64,000 nucleotides of DNA from an uncultured Chitinophaga sp. (GTDB lineage Bacteria > Bacteroidota > Bacteroidia > Chitinophagales > Chitinophagaceae): positions 1-64,000 of the forward strand of contig NZ_CAMLHC010000007.1 of assembly GCF_946479755.1 (NCBI RefSeq). Direction: 5' to 3'. Below the pieces are notes generated by a model. It worked only from the letters and a program-made list of their open reading frames with translations, was not told where the DNA came from and did not search any database. Each line of letters begins with the position of its first letter. Within the stretch, counting starts at the first letter, position 1. The translations under genes were made by a program, and so were the position numbers. This document shows, in pieces, positions 1 to 8,233 of the stretch.

Positions 1-1
1 A

Positions 2-2917
2 GTGACAGACGCCCTCGACCAGACGACGCATATCACCTACGAAGACCATCTGATGGTAAAAAAGACGGGTCGCGATGGCGTGTCTTTCTATTGGGAATAC
101 GACAAGCAGCGCCGCTGCGTGCATTCTTATGGCGACGGTGGCGTGATGGAAGGTTTCATCAGCTATCATCCCAAAGAAGGTTATAACGAAGTGACTAACG
201 CGCAGGGCCATACGACCACCTACTACTATACACCGGACTTCGTTGTACAACAAATAAAAAATCCGCTCGGCAATTCCGTTTTCTATGACTATACGGCCGA
301 TATGGAAATTTACCGGGTGATCGATGCTGAAGGTAACGTTACCGGTTACACGTATGATGAAAGAGGGAATAAAACAGGCATGGTAAAACCGGATGGCAGC
401 GAGACGAGGGCCATTTACGACGAAGCGGGACGGCTGATCAGCGTAACCGACGCGGAAGGAAACAGCCGCACCTTTATCTATTATGGCGGCTCCGGCTTGC
501 TGCATACCATCACAGAAGGAGACGGCCGTATAAGGATTTACCGGTACAACGAGCATCAGCTGATAAGCCGCGTGGAAGAGGAGAATGACAGTTATACCGC
601 GATCTCCTATGATGAAGACTACAACGTACAAAGCGTTACCATGGCAGACGGCTCCCACAGCGAATGGCGTTACGACGCCTGGGGGCAATGTCTGAAGGTG
701 ACTAATCCTTTCCGGGAGGAGCAGCAGTTCCGGTATGATCTGCTGGGCCGCGCGACCGATATCTGGTTGCCTGACGGCAATCATATCCAGCTGGAATATA
801 ACGCCTATGGCGAGGTAGTGACGGCGAAGGATAAACAACAAGAGATACATTACGAATACACGGCGCTGGGAAGCCTGAAAAAGCGGGATGAAAACGGTAA
901 AAAAACGCATTATGTCTATAACACGGACGAGCAACTGACCGCTATCGTAAACCCGCTGGGGGAGACGTACCGCTTCGTTCGCAACGCCGCCGGCCAGATT
1001 GTGTCAGAGACAGGATTTGACGGCCTCGTGCGGCATTTTGAGCGCGACGGTGCCGGCCGCGTTATCCGGGTACACCGTCCCGGCAACCAGTGGACCCATT
1101 TCGAATATAGTACCAACGGGGAGCTTTGCCGCGTGGAATGGAATGATGGCAGCTTTGAAACCTTTAATTATAACCGCAACGGCCAGATCATAGAAGCGGC
1201 CAACAACCACAGCCAGGTACGGTTTGAAAGAGATGGCGCGGGTAATATCCTCACGGAATGGCAGGATGGTTGTGTGATCAACAGCCGGTACAATCCCGAC
1301 GGTAAACGTACGGCGCTGAAAAGCAGCCTGGGGGCGGATATTAAAATGCAGTGGGACAGCTTCAGTGCGCTGACAGGTATCACAGCTGCCACAGGAGAGC
1401 AGGATCCCTGGACAACACATATTCAGCGCAACCTGCTGGGGCTGGAGATAGAACGTACATTGCCCGGCGGCGTAAAAAACAGCTGGAACTACCTTCCGGG
1501 CTCGTCTGCCGCCGGTACGCCCGACGGGCACCAGGTATACAGCAACGGCAGGACCACCCGCCACCGCCTCTACCACTGGGATGCCAACCAACGGCTGCGG
1601 CAGGCGACCGATGCGCTGACACGCGGCACCATCAACTATGGTTATGATGAATGGAGCCAGCTGGCGTGGGCACAATATGAGGACGGCAGCTACGATTATC
1701 GTTTACCCGACAAAGGCGGAAATCTCTATAAAACACAAACACGGAAGGACCGCAAATACGGCGAAGGAGGACGCCTGCTGGAAACAGAGAAAGCCCGCTT
1801 CCACTACGATGAAGAAGGCTATCTGCGGAAAAAGATAGTGACCAAAGGCGGCACGCCGGAGATATGGGAGTATGAATGGTATGCCAATGGTATGCTGAAG
1901 ACCGTGCTGCGTCCGGACCAGAAAACAGTGTCTTTCCGGTATGACGCACTGGCCCGCCGGACCGAAAAGATCTTCAACGGCCGCGTTACCCGCTATGTTT
2001 GGGATACCAACAAACTACTGCATGAATGGTCTTATCCGTTAACCGAAAAACCGGTAACGGCTGTCAACGAATATGGCGAGCTGATAATGGACCGGCCGGA
2101 ACCGGTGCCGCCGGAAAGCCTTGTCACCTGGGTGTTTGACGAAGGCTCGATGAGTCCTGCTGCCAAGCTCACTGCCACGGACCAGTTCTCTATTATTACC
2201 GATCAAATCGGCAGTCCATGCGAAGCGTATAACCGTGAAGGTGAGAAAATATGGAGCGCCGAATTGGATATTTATGGAAATGTGCGTAAGTTCGAAGGAA
2301 GCAAAGATTTTGTGCCGTTCCGTTTCCAGGGACAGTATGAAGATATAGAAACAGGTTTGTACTATAACCGTTTCCGTTATTACAGCCCTGAAGAAGGGCA
2401 GTATATCAGCCAGGACCCTATCGGCCTGGTGGGCAACGGTACTACCTTGTACGCCTATGTGAAAGATCCCAATGCCTACATTGATCCGTTCGGACTGGAA
2501 TGCCGCAAGGCGCAGTTAAGGGAACTGGGCGTGCCGGAAGGACCGGGGGTATATCATATAGAACATGACGGTAAAGTATATACGGGCTCTGCGGACAACC
2601 TGCTGGAAAGGCTGGCCAGCGGCGAGAAAAAACATAAAAAGGCGACAGAAATGCTCTTCGACGCCGAAGGTAAATTGAGGGATGACGTGACCCTGACCAT
2701 CAAAAAAGTGGATATGGGCGATGTCAGCCAGGTGCCCATCTCGGAAAAAAGAGCCAAAAACCACGTGCTGCGCAGCTTTGAACAGGAAGTGATGGATGAC
2801 CAGGGCAATGTGCCGAAGATGAACGGATCGCAGAACTCGATCCGGGCCGCTTCCGAAAACAGGGTAGACGAGTTCCTGGGAGAACGCAATACGGCCGGCG
2901 CCGACTGGATTGAATAA
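2..2917 (+). CDS. Rhs/YD-repeat protein, C-terminal part, with GIY-YIG nuclease toxin tip (5' partial)
   Basis: Reads in from before the window, so the N-terminus is missing; the GTG at position 2 is only the first possible codon. About 780 residues are YD repeats (many copies of the pattern YD..G...). They are followed near residues 785-832 by the conserved Rhs core end (YYNRFRYYSPEEGQYISQDPIGL ... YIDPFGL, shown in parts). The variable tip after the core, about 135 residues, starts with a GVYHI ... VYTGSADNLLERL pattern. This is the GIY-YIG nuclease signature with its downstream Arg, and a later FEQE could supply the metal-binding Glu. Known Rhs proteins encase and deliver such tips as interbacterial toxins. 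The following gene, 26 bp away, is the likely immunity gene. The nuclease assignment rests on motif reading only. Confidence 0.87.
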   Translation: MTDALDQTTHITYEDHLMVKKTGRDGVSFYWEYDKQRRCVHSYGDGGVMEGFISYHPKEGYNEVTNAQGHTTTYYYTPDFVVQQIKNPLGNSVFYDYTADMEIYRVIDAEGNVTGYTYDERGNKTGMVKPDGSETRAIYDEAGRLISVTDAEGNSRTFIYYGGSGLLHTITEGDGRIRIYRYNEHQLISRVEEENDSYTAISYDEDYNVQSVTMADGSHSEWRYDAWGQCLKVTNPFREEQQFRYDLLGRATDIWLPDGNHIQLEYNAYGEVVTAKDKQQEIHYEYTALGSLKKRDENGKKTHYVYNTDEQLTAIVNPLGETYRFVRNAAGQIVSETGFDGLVRHFERDGAGRVIRVHRPGNQWTHFEYSTNGELCRVEWNDGSFETFNYNRNGQIIEAANNHSQVRFERDGAGNILTEWQDGCVINSRYNPDGKRTALKSSLGADIKMQWDSFSALTGITAATGEQDPWTTHIQRNLLGLEIERTLPGGVKNSWNYLPGSSAAGTPDGHQVYSNGRTTRHRLYHWDANQRLRQATDALTRGTINYGYDEWSQLAWAQYEDGSYDYRLPDKGGNLYKTQTRKDRKYGEGGRLLETEKARFHYDEEGYLRKKIVTKGGTPEIWEYEWYANGMLKTVLRPDQKTVSFRYDALARRTEKIFNGRVTRYVWDTNKLLHEWSYPLTEKPVTAVNEYGELIMDRPEPVPPESLVTWVFDEGSMSPAAKLTATDQFSIITDQIGSPCEAYNREGEKIWSAELDIYGNVRKFEGSKDFVPFRFQGQYEDIETGLYYNRFRYYSPEEGQYISQDPIGLVGNGTTLYAYVKDPNAYIDPFGLECRKAQLRELGVPEGPGVYHIEHDGKVYTGSADNLLERLASGEKKHKKATEMLFDAEGKLRDDVTLTIKKVDMGDVSQVPISEKRAKNHVLRSFEQEVMDDQGNVPKMNGSQNSIRAASENRVDEFLGERNTAGADWIE

Positions 2918-2943
2918 CGCATTGAAATTTAAAAGCATCAGGA

Positions 2944-3867
2944 ATGTCTATCAGTTATATCGGTAAAATCATTCCATCGGGCGCTCCCCGGTGGCTCATG
3001 GGACAGACACTGCATACCGCAGAAAAGGAGCGGTTTAAAGGATACAAGGACAGAGGGCTGGAATGGGGCGTCATCGAAAAAAGTAAGCTGGCGGACATCG
3101 ATTTCCTGGAGCTTTGGCCGGATGATGACAGTACCACCGCCATACCGCCGGTAGTGGCCACCTTGCCGAACCTGAAAACACTGATCATCCCTTCCTGGTT
3201 TGTACCGCACCTGAAAGCGGAAGACCTTCCGCCCGGCGTGGAAGCCTTGCAGATAGGAGTTAACAGCGAAAACAAACCGAAGGTGAACTGGAACAAGGAC
3301 CTGGTACTGCCGGACATTACCTTGCTGGATATGGGCCGTGTCCTGTCTGACTTCAATGCCGGTAATTTCCCGGGGCTTTCCAACACGCTCGCGATTACCA
3401 TGGGCAATAAAAAACTGGACCCTTCCGAAATCGGGAAATGTAAACACCTGAAAAATCTTTTCCTGCACAAAGCCGATACAGTGGAAACCCTCAGCCAGGC
3501 AGGCGCCGCGTCCCTGCGTTTCGCCGGCTGGATGGAAGGAAAACAGGAAGATTTCAAAGGACTGAAAGGTTATGGCGAAGTGCGGGAGGCTGAAATCAAA
3601 TGGAATAAAAAACTGACCTCGCTGGAAGGGCTGGAACACCTGTCCAAACTGGAACAGCTGGATATTTCCGACTGTTCCAAACTGGAGCACCTGGGGGATA
3701 TCATGCATATCAAAACCCTGCAATGGTTCCGTATTATGGAGAGTGGCAAGGCCTGGACTACCCACATCGACGATATCAAAGCGAAATTTACCAAAGCCGG
3801 ATTTGAAAAGATACGGTTTGAGCCGGATGGCAACTACTCGTTGCTGGAAATCTGGCGAAAAGCATAA
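2944..3867 (+). CDS. Probable immunity protein, leucine-rich-repeat-like (307 aa)
   Basis: Starts 26 bp after the Rhs toxin stop and runs in the same direction, the usual toxin-immunity arrangement. It has no signal peptide, which fits a cytoplasmic protein that neutralises a nuclease. The C-terminal two thirds contain irregular leucine-rich repeats, for example LEGLEHLSKLEQLDISDCSK and a following LGDIMHIKTLQWFRI. The N-terminal 60 residues look unrelated to the repeats. I do not recognise a named family. The immunity role is inferred from position; it could also be a spacer gene with an unrelated function. A rho-independent terminator follows 30 bp after the stop, so the pair probably ends the transcript. 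Confidence 0.65.
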   Translation: MSISYIGKIIPSGAPRWLMGQTLHTAEKERFKGYKDRGLEWGVIEKSKLADIDFLELWPDDDSTTAIPPVVATLPNLKTLIIPSWFVPHLKAEDLPPGVEALQIGVNSENKPKVNWNKDLVLPDITLLDMGRVLSDFNAGNFPGLSNTLAITMGNKKLDPSEIGKCKHLKNLFLHKADTVETLSQAGAASLRFAGWMEGKQEDFKGLKGYGEVREAEIKWNKKLTSLEGLEHLSKLEQLDISDCSKLEHLGDIMHIKTLQWFRIMESGKAWTTHIDDIKAKFTKAGFEKIRFEPDGNYSLLEIWRKA

Positions 3868-3893
3868 GCCGGATACTGCTCTTAAAGATAAAA

Positions 3894-3930
3894 AGAACCG
3901 CTTCTCTGAAAAGAAAAGCGGTTTTCTTTT
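3894..3930 (+). terminator. Rho-independent terminator after the Rhs/immunity pair
   Basis: AACCGCTT (3896-3903) pairs with AAGCGGTT (3916-3923), extended by a G-U and an A-U pair, and is followed by TTCTTTT. It lies 30 bp after the immunity gene stop. Confidence 0.8.
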
Positions 3931-4054
3931 AGCCTAATCCTTTATCATCTAGAAAACCAAAAAACATGCTGCGGCTTGCAGCCTTTTTATTAAAGACAGT
4001 CAAATCGCGTAACAGGTGCAGTGAGATTTTAAAAAAAACAGCTGCAGAACGCAA

Positions 4055-4088
4055 AAAGCCTTACAGCACACGCTGTAAGGCTTTATTA
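4055..4088. terminator. Strong symmetric hairpin terminator in the 3868-4244 spacer
   Basis: A perfect 13-bp stem (4055-4067 with 4072-4084, core GCCTTACAGC) with a 4-base loop, with A-rich sequence on the left and T-rich on the right, so it could terminate in either direction. No gene lies between it and the 3894 terminator. The rest of this 377-bp spacer shows nothing recognisable. Confidence 0.75.
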
Positions 4089-4244
4089 CTTTTATTACTA
4101 CGGATTTAACCGCTTTTCCGTGTTGAGCACGTGTAAAGTCGTACATGCTTTGAACTATTCAGCATAAAAAATGTTATTGCTTCATCAGTTCTCCGGGGCG
4201 CGGCCCTTCGGAGAACAGTTTTTACCTTCAAAAAACCATCACAT

Positions 4245-4481
4245 ATGAAAAACCCGATTGCATCTGAAGTGATTAACGCTATCAGCCATTCCGCTGGTAT
4301 TCCCCAGGAATCTGTTACCGCCGACCGGACATTGAACGACCTGGGAATGAACTCTATCCTGGCGGTGCAGCTGTGTACCAAATTACAACAACAGTTTGGT
4401 GTGGAAACTTCCCCGGAACAGATATTCCAGATGGGAACAGTGGGGGAGATCGTAGACTACATTGAAAGCAGGGCTAAGTAA
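4245..4481 (+). CDS. Stand-alone acyl carrier protein (78 aa)
   Basis: Small acidic helical protein of normal ACP length. The phosphopantetheine attachment motif is LGMNSILA with Ser37 as the modified residue. The usual Asp before the serine (DSL) is Asn here, as in some PKS/NRPS-type carrier domains. C-terminal helix reads EQIFQMGTVGEIVDYIESR, typical of PP-binding domains. It stands alone: terminators lie on both sides, and there is no ketosynthase, transferase or acyl-ligase gene in the window. It is therefore unlikely to be the housekeeping fatty-acid AcpP, which would carry DSL and sit with fabF. Its partner enzymes must be elsewhere. Function beyond carrying a thioester-bound acyl or aminoacyl group is unknown. 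Confidence 0.85.
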   Translation: MKNPIASEVINAISHSAGIPQESVTADRTLNDLGMNSILAVQLCTKLQQQFGVETSPEQIFQMGTVGEIVDYIESRAK

Positions 4482-4513
4482 AGGAATGCAGTAAGCAGAA
4501 GTTACTACAATGA

Positions 4514-4547
4514 AAAGCATTATACAAGCGTGTATAATGCTTTTTTT
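4514..4547 (+). terminator. Rho-independent terminator of the ACP gene
   Basis: A perfect 12-bp stem (4514-4525 with 4532-4543), 6-base loop, then a run of T. Lies 33 bp after the ACP stop and isolates it from the sensor kinase operon. Confidence 0.9.
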
Positions 4548-4590
4548 GTGCCAGGGTGGCCGCTGCAGCCAGGACAGGTTGAAAAACTCC

Positions 4591-4633
4591 CTGTATCCAG
4601 GGATATATCCCCGCAACGGGATATTTATCTTTG
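4591..4633 (+). promoter_or_regulatory. Candidate response-regulator site plus -7 box (P1) upstream of the sensor kinase
   Basis: A 17-base element CTGTATCCAGGGATATA (4591-4607) contains the left part of a perfect palindrome GGGATATATCCC (4600-4611). It is followed by a Bacteroidota -7 box TATCTTTG at 4626-4633. A near-identical element (16 of 17) sits at 7730-7746, with its -7 box at exactly the same 35-base offset. There is no TTTG -33 box at the usual place, as expected for an activator-dependent promoter. The neighbouring NarL-type regulator is the obvious candidate to bind it. Confidence 0.6.
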
Positions 4634-4681
4634 CCACCATCGATGAGCGGACAAAACAACGATGGCCGTTCGCAGGGCATC

Positions 4682-4713
4682 TTTGCGTCATTGCACCATA
4701 TATGTTATGTTTG
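4682..4713 (+). promoter_or_regulatory. Consensus Bacteroidota promoter (P2) of the sensor kinase operon
   Basis: TTTG at 4682-4685, a 20-base spacer, then TATGTTTG at 4706-4713, matching the TTTG-N19-21-TAnnTTTG housekeeping promoter. It lies 70 bp before the kinase ATG and could give basal expression alongside P1. Confidence 0.6.
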
Positions 4714-4782
4714 TAATTCGAAAATAATAGGCTGTAGTAAGGGCGTTAACCCCCAAACCGGCTATTTTAGTACGTTTTATGA

Positions 4783-7080
4783 ATGGCCGCTTTGAAAAAG
4801 TTATCAGGTAAAAAAATGATGAGCAGGGAAAAAGGATGTGCAGGCAGGCCTTTACATTTTACCTGTTTGCTGCTGATCATGCTGCTGACGGCTGCTTTCG
4901 TTTCTGCCCAAACCCGGGAAGATTCGCTGCGGGGCGTGCTGGCACAAAAAGCGCTGCCGCTGGAGCAACGTATACCCACCATGGTACGATTGGCGCAGAC
5001 CGTATTTTTTAACAGGGACTGGGCACAGGGCGTGCAGCTTTTCCGGGAGGCACTGATAAAGGCTGCGCCTTTGAAGGACGGGCAATACCGCGCACACGCC
5101 TACGGGGCTCTGCTGGGCGCTTATTACATCATGGGCGATAGTGTCGCGGCCCGCCGCTGCCTGGACAGTGCGATGTGGTATGCCCGGCGTACGACCAGCA
5201 AAAAAATACAGGGTTATGTGCAGTATATGAAAGGGTGGATGGAGGTGCGCTCCCATAAAGAGATAGCAGCGCTCCGTAGCCTGCAGCAAGCCCTTGCCTT
5301 GCTGGAAGACGAACCATCGGCAGCTGTGACCCGGTTGTCCGTGTACGGTGAGCTGGCCTTCGTTTATTTTCAGTGGTACGACCTGGTAAATATCGAAAAG
5401 TATACCCGGCTGGCGCTGGCAGAGGCGCCGCATACCAACAACCCCGACGATCTCGTCACCACCAACCAGGACAGGGGCAGTTATTTTATCAATCTTTATC
5501 GTAGCAATACTGCCGACCGACAGGCGCTCGATTCTGCACTCTGGTTTATGCGAAGGGCGTTTTATATCGGTCGGGCCAACCGGGCGAAACTGGCCGTTCC
5601 GAGTAGTATTCCCCATTCAGCCATCGGCATCGCCAATATCTTTCTCGCTTTTTTTGCCAATACAGAAGCGATTAAAGACAGTATCCATTATTACAACCGG
5701 ATAGCGCTGGAAGAGGCCAGGGCCACGAAGCAGTTTGCTGTGGAAGCAAGCGTGTACAATACGCTGGGCAGCATGGCTTTTGAAAAAGGGGATTACCCCA
5801 GTGCCATCAGCTATTTTCGTGCGGCCGTTGATACCGGCGGAAAAGATATCCTGCATAATACCTTCGACCTGTCACAATCTCACCTGATGTTGGCTGAATC
5901 CTATGAACGAACAGGTGATACCGCCCGGTCGTTGCAGCATTACAAGGAGTATATGACGCTCTATAAAACACAGTTCGACGAGGGCAAGATGAATAACGCG
6001 CGGGAGCTGGAGGCTAAATACGAGATCGCCAAAAAGGAAAAAGACATATTGGAGATACGCCTGCTGGCGGAGCAGCGTAACCGGCAACTGGTGCAGGCGC
6101 GGGTGCTGGCCGGGCAAAAGGACCGTGACCTGCTGGCGGCCCGCTATGCTGCCACGCTAAAGGATAAGGCCCTGCTGGCAGCGGAGTACGAAAAGGGATT
6201 GAGACAGCAGGCGTTGATCACCGCTAATTATAAAACAGCTAAGCGGGAGCAGGAGTTAAAAGTGATGGGGGAGCAGATGACCTACAACCGGAACATGAAC
6301 AAAATTTATGCGGTACTGACCATCGCTTTCTTCCTGGCAGGGCTTTTCCTCTATTATGCTTACCGGCACCGCTCCAAATCGCTCGCGCAGAACAAAAAGC
6401 TGCATGACCTTGAGCTGGGCAGGCTAAAACAGGAACATCGCATTTCCATGTTGTCGGCCACACTGGAAGGGCAGGAGGAAGAACGTGCCCGCCTGGCGCG
6501 CGACCTGCATGATGGACTGGGAGGCCTGCTGTCCGGTGTGAAGATTGAACTGTCCGGCCTGACGGCGCTGACGACCGACCCGCAACAGGGAGCTATTGTT
6601 GGTAAATCGCTCCATCACCTGGACACTGCGGTGGATGAGTTGCGCCGCATCGCGCAAAGTATGATGCCGGAGGTATTGCTGGCCTATGGGCTGGGCGAGG
6701 CTGCGCGGGAGTATTGCAACGGCCTCAGAAAGTCGGGCATCCCTGTCACCTGCCAGGTATATCATTATAAAAACGATATGGACCCTAATCGCCAGGTATC
6801 GCTGTACCGCATTATGCAGGAGCTGGTGAACAACGCCGTGAAGCACGCCAATGCCGCGCACATACTGGTGCAGCTGCAGCAAAGCGATACCCGGATGTAT
6901 CTGACGGTGGAAGATGACGGGGACGGCTTGGACAAAACGCAGATGACCCGGCTGAAAGGCGCCGGGCTGGCTAATATACAGTCCCGGGTAGAAATGCTGC
7001 AAGGTAAGCTGGAGGTACATTCGTCACCCGGAACCGGGACCAGCTTTACGATTGAATGTTTAACAACGGCTGAAAAATAA
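4783..7080 (+). CDS. TPR-containing sensor histidine kinase, NarX/DesK (HisKA_3) type
   Basis: 765 residues. An N-terminal signal/anchor (CLLLIMLLTAAFVSA, about residues 28-44) leads into a periplasmic TPR-rich region to about residue 400. A charged coiled coil with repeated RLLAEQRNRQL/RVLAGQKDRDL-like units follows. One membrane span lies at about 507-528. The phosphoacceptor box is ERARLARDLHDGLGG with His576, the HisKA_3 hallmark. The ATPase domain has ELVNNAVKHA, DDGDGLD and GAGLANIQSR. Such kinases phosphorylate NarL/LuxR-type regulators, and one is encoded 7 bp downstream. The start could instead be ATG 4816, just before a basic stretch. The input signal is not evident from sequence. 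Confidence 0.92.
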   Translation: MAALKKLSGKKMMSREKGCAGRPLHFTCLLLIMLLTAAFVSAQTREDSLRGVLAQKALPLEQRIPTMVRLAQTVFFNRDWAQGVQLFREALIKAAPLKDGQYRAHAYGALLGAYYIMGDSVAARRCLDSAMWYARRTTSKKIQGYVQYMKGWMEVRSHKEIAALRSLQQALALLEDEPSAAVTRLSVYGELAFVYFQWYDLVNIEKYTRLALAEAPHTNNPDDLVTTNQDRGSYFINLYRSNTADRQALDSALWFMRRAFYIGRANRAKLAVPSSIPHSAIGIANIFLAFFANTEAIKDSIHYYNRIALEEARATKQFAVEASVYNTLGSMAFEKGDYPSAISYFRAAVDTGGKDILHNTFDLSQSHLMLAESYERTGDTARSLQHYKEYMTLYKTQFDEGKMNNARELEAKYEIAKKEKDILEIRLLAEQRNRQLVQARVLAGQKDRDLLAARYAATLKDKALLAAEYEKGLRQQALITANYKTAKREQELKVMGEQMTYNRNMNKIYAVLTIAFFLAGLFLYYAYRHRSKSLAQNKKLHDLELGRLKQEHRISMLSATLEGQEEERARLARDLHDGLGGLLSGVKIELSGLTALTTDPQQGAIVGKSLHHLDTAVDELRRIAQSMMPEVLLAYGLGEAAREYCNGLRKSGIPVTCQVYHYKNDMDPNRQVSLYRIMQELVNNAVKHANAAHILVQLQQSDTRMYLTVEDDGDGLDKTQMTRLKGAGLANIQSRVEMLQGKLEVHSSPGTGTSFTIECLTTAEK

Positions 7081-7087
7081 GAACGTT

Positions 7088-7711
7088 ATGATTAAAGTGA
7101 TGATAATAGACGATCACCCTATTGTGCTGGAAGGGTTGAAAAACCTGCTTTATGGCCGGGAGGGGATGGAACTGGCAGGTTGCTTCGATACCGGAACAGC
7201 GGGATTGGAAGCGCTCAGGCACCTGGAGCCCAACGTCATACTGCTGGATATTAATCTGCCTGATATCAGCGGTACGGATATCTGCCGCCAGATACGCAAG
7301 CGCGACAAGGACGTGAGGATTATCGCCCTGAGCGTACATAACGAGCGTCCTGTTATTAAAAATATGCTGCAAAGCGGTGCGAATGGTTATGTGCTCAAAA
7401 ATTCCGTAGGTGACGAAATTATTGCCGCCATTCATGCCACCCTGCGGGGCAATAATTATCTCTGCCGGAAAACACAGGAAATCATGAGCGTCGTGAGAGA
7501 AGGCGACCTTTTGGAAATACCGCAGATTACCCGGAGGGAAAAAGAAATTATGGAACTGGTGAGCCAGGGACTGACTACGCCGCAGATTGCTGAAAAGCTT
7601 TTTATCAGCGCGCATACGGTAGAAAGCCACCGGAAAAACCTGATCGAAAAATTTGACGTTACCACTATGACAGCGGTGATTAAACTGGCGATGCAGTATA
7701 AACTGATATAA
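7088..7711 (+). CDS. NarL/LuxR-family response regulator (207 aa)
   Basis: Receiver domain with acidic pocket IIDDH and phosphoacceptor Asp54 (VILLDINLPD), followed by a C-terminal LuxR-type helix-turn-helix (ITRREKEIMELVSQGLTT..IAEKLFISAHTVESHRKNL). It starts 7 bp after the histidine kinase stop, so the two form one transcription unit and a cognate pair. Phosphorylation of Asp54 should promote dimerisation and DNA binding. The repeated element at 4591 and 7730 is its most likely target, which would mean autoregulation plus control of the small downstream membrane protein gene. Confidence 0.94.
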   Translation: MIKVMIIDDHPIVLEGLKNLLYGREGMELAGCFDTGTAGLEALRHLEPNVILLDINLPDISGTDICRQIRKRDKDVRIIALSVHNERPVIKNMLQSGANGYVLKNSVGDEIIAAIHATLRGNNYLCRKTQEIMSVVREGDLLEIPQITRREKEIMELVSQGLTTPQIAEKLFISAHTVESHRKNLIEKFDVTTMTAVIKLAMQYKLI

Positions 7712-7729
7712 TCGCTGTAAAAAAAATCG

Positions 7730-7772
7730 CTGTTTCCAGGGATATAACCGGCAATGCCCGACACTAATTTTG
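7730..7772 (+). promoter_or_regulatory. Second copy of the repeated element plus -7 box, before the small membrane protein
   Basis: CTGTTTCCAGGGATATA at 7730-7746 matches the 4591 element at 16 of 17 positions. The -7 box TAATTTTG is at 7765-7772, again 35 bases from the start of the element. The palindromic half is less perfect here. The promoter would start transcription roughly 40 bases before ATG 7819. Confidence 0.6.
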
Positions 7773-7818
7773 TATCATCATCAATCGTATTTTTCAATCC
7801 ATTTAAGCAATATTCATT

Positions 7819-8013
7819 ATGCAAAGAATCGGCTCCTTTTTAATTATTATCGGCCTGCTGGCTGTGATCCTCGATTTTTTTAACCGTGTGCCCCGTATCC
7901 TGGCCTGGATCTATGAATGGGGGAATGGTCCGGCCTGGGCTATTAAAATTGGCCTTATTGTTTTAGGAGCTATACTATACCTTATGAGCGGTAAAAATCT
8001 GCAAAAGGATTAA
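7819..8013 (+). CDS. Small two-span membrane protein of unknown function (64 aa)
   Basis: Two hydrophobic segments (about residues 5-19, IGSFLIIIGLLAVIL, and 43-57, IGLIVLGAILYLM) flank an aromatic, charged loop with RVPRILAWIYEWGNG. The protein ends with a short basic tail. No family recognised. It follows the two-component pair and has its own candidate promoter carrying the putative regulator site, so it may be the main target of that system, for example an envelope-stress or immunity-like membrane peptide. That role is inference. Confidence 0.75.
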   Translation: MQRIGSFLIIIGLLAVILDFFNRVPRILAWIYEWGNGPAWAIKIGLIVLGAILYLMSGKNLQKD

Positions 8014-8061
8014 ATCCCCTGGCCTTTCACCATTGTTTTGTGAAGTACTTTCAGGCAGCTA

Positions 8062-8101
8062 AAGACCTGTGAGGTTTCAGTACCTTGCGGGTCTTGCTTT
8101 T
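8062..8101 (+). terminator. Possible terminator after the small membrane protein
   Basis: AAGACC (8062-8067) pairs with GGTCTT (8090-8095); an inner AGGT/ACCT stem supports the hairpin, and GCTTTT follows. Weaker than the other terminators in the window. Confidence 0.4.
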
Positions 8102-8233
8102 GATAGGTATACTTATCTAGATGTAATGTGTCGGACGTTATCCTGCCAATTTGCCGGAAATCGTTATTTTTGCCCATTAAGAACGGACTTAAATATAAGT
8201 TATAATTATAATTGGTAAGAAAATAAGGACTTC

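Noticed and set aside
1004..1675. Long minus-strand open frame of 223 codons inside the Rhs gene
   Set aside because: Shadow of the Rhs reading frame; the composition reflects the YD repeats in the opposite frame, and there is no start context or homology.
4644..4794. Short open frame between the P1 promoter and the sensor kinase
   Set aside because: About 48 codons, no ribosome site, no conserved-looking features, and it overlaps the kinase start. A leader peptide cannot be excluded but is unsupported.
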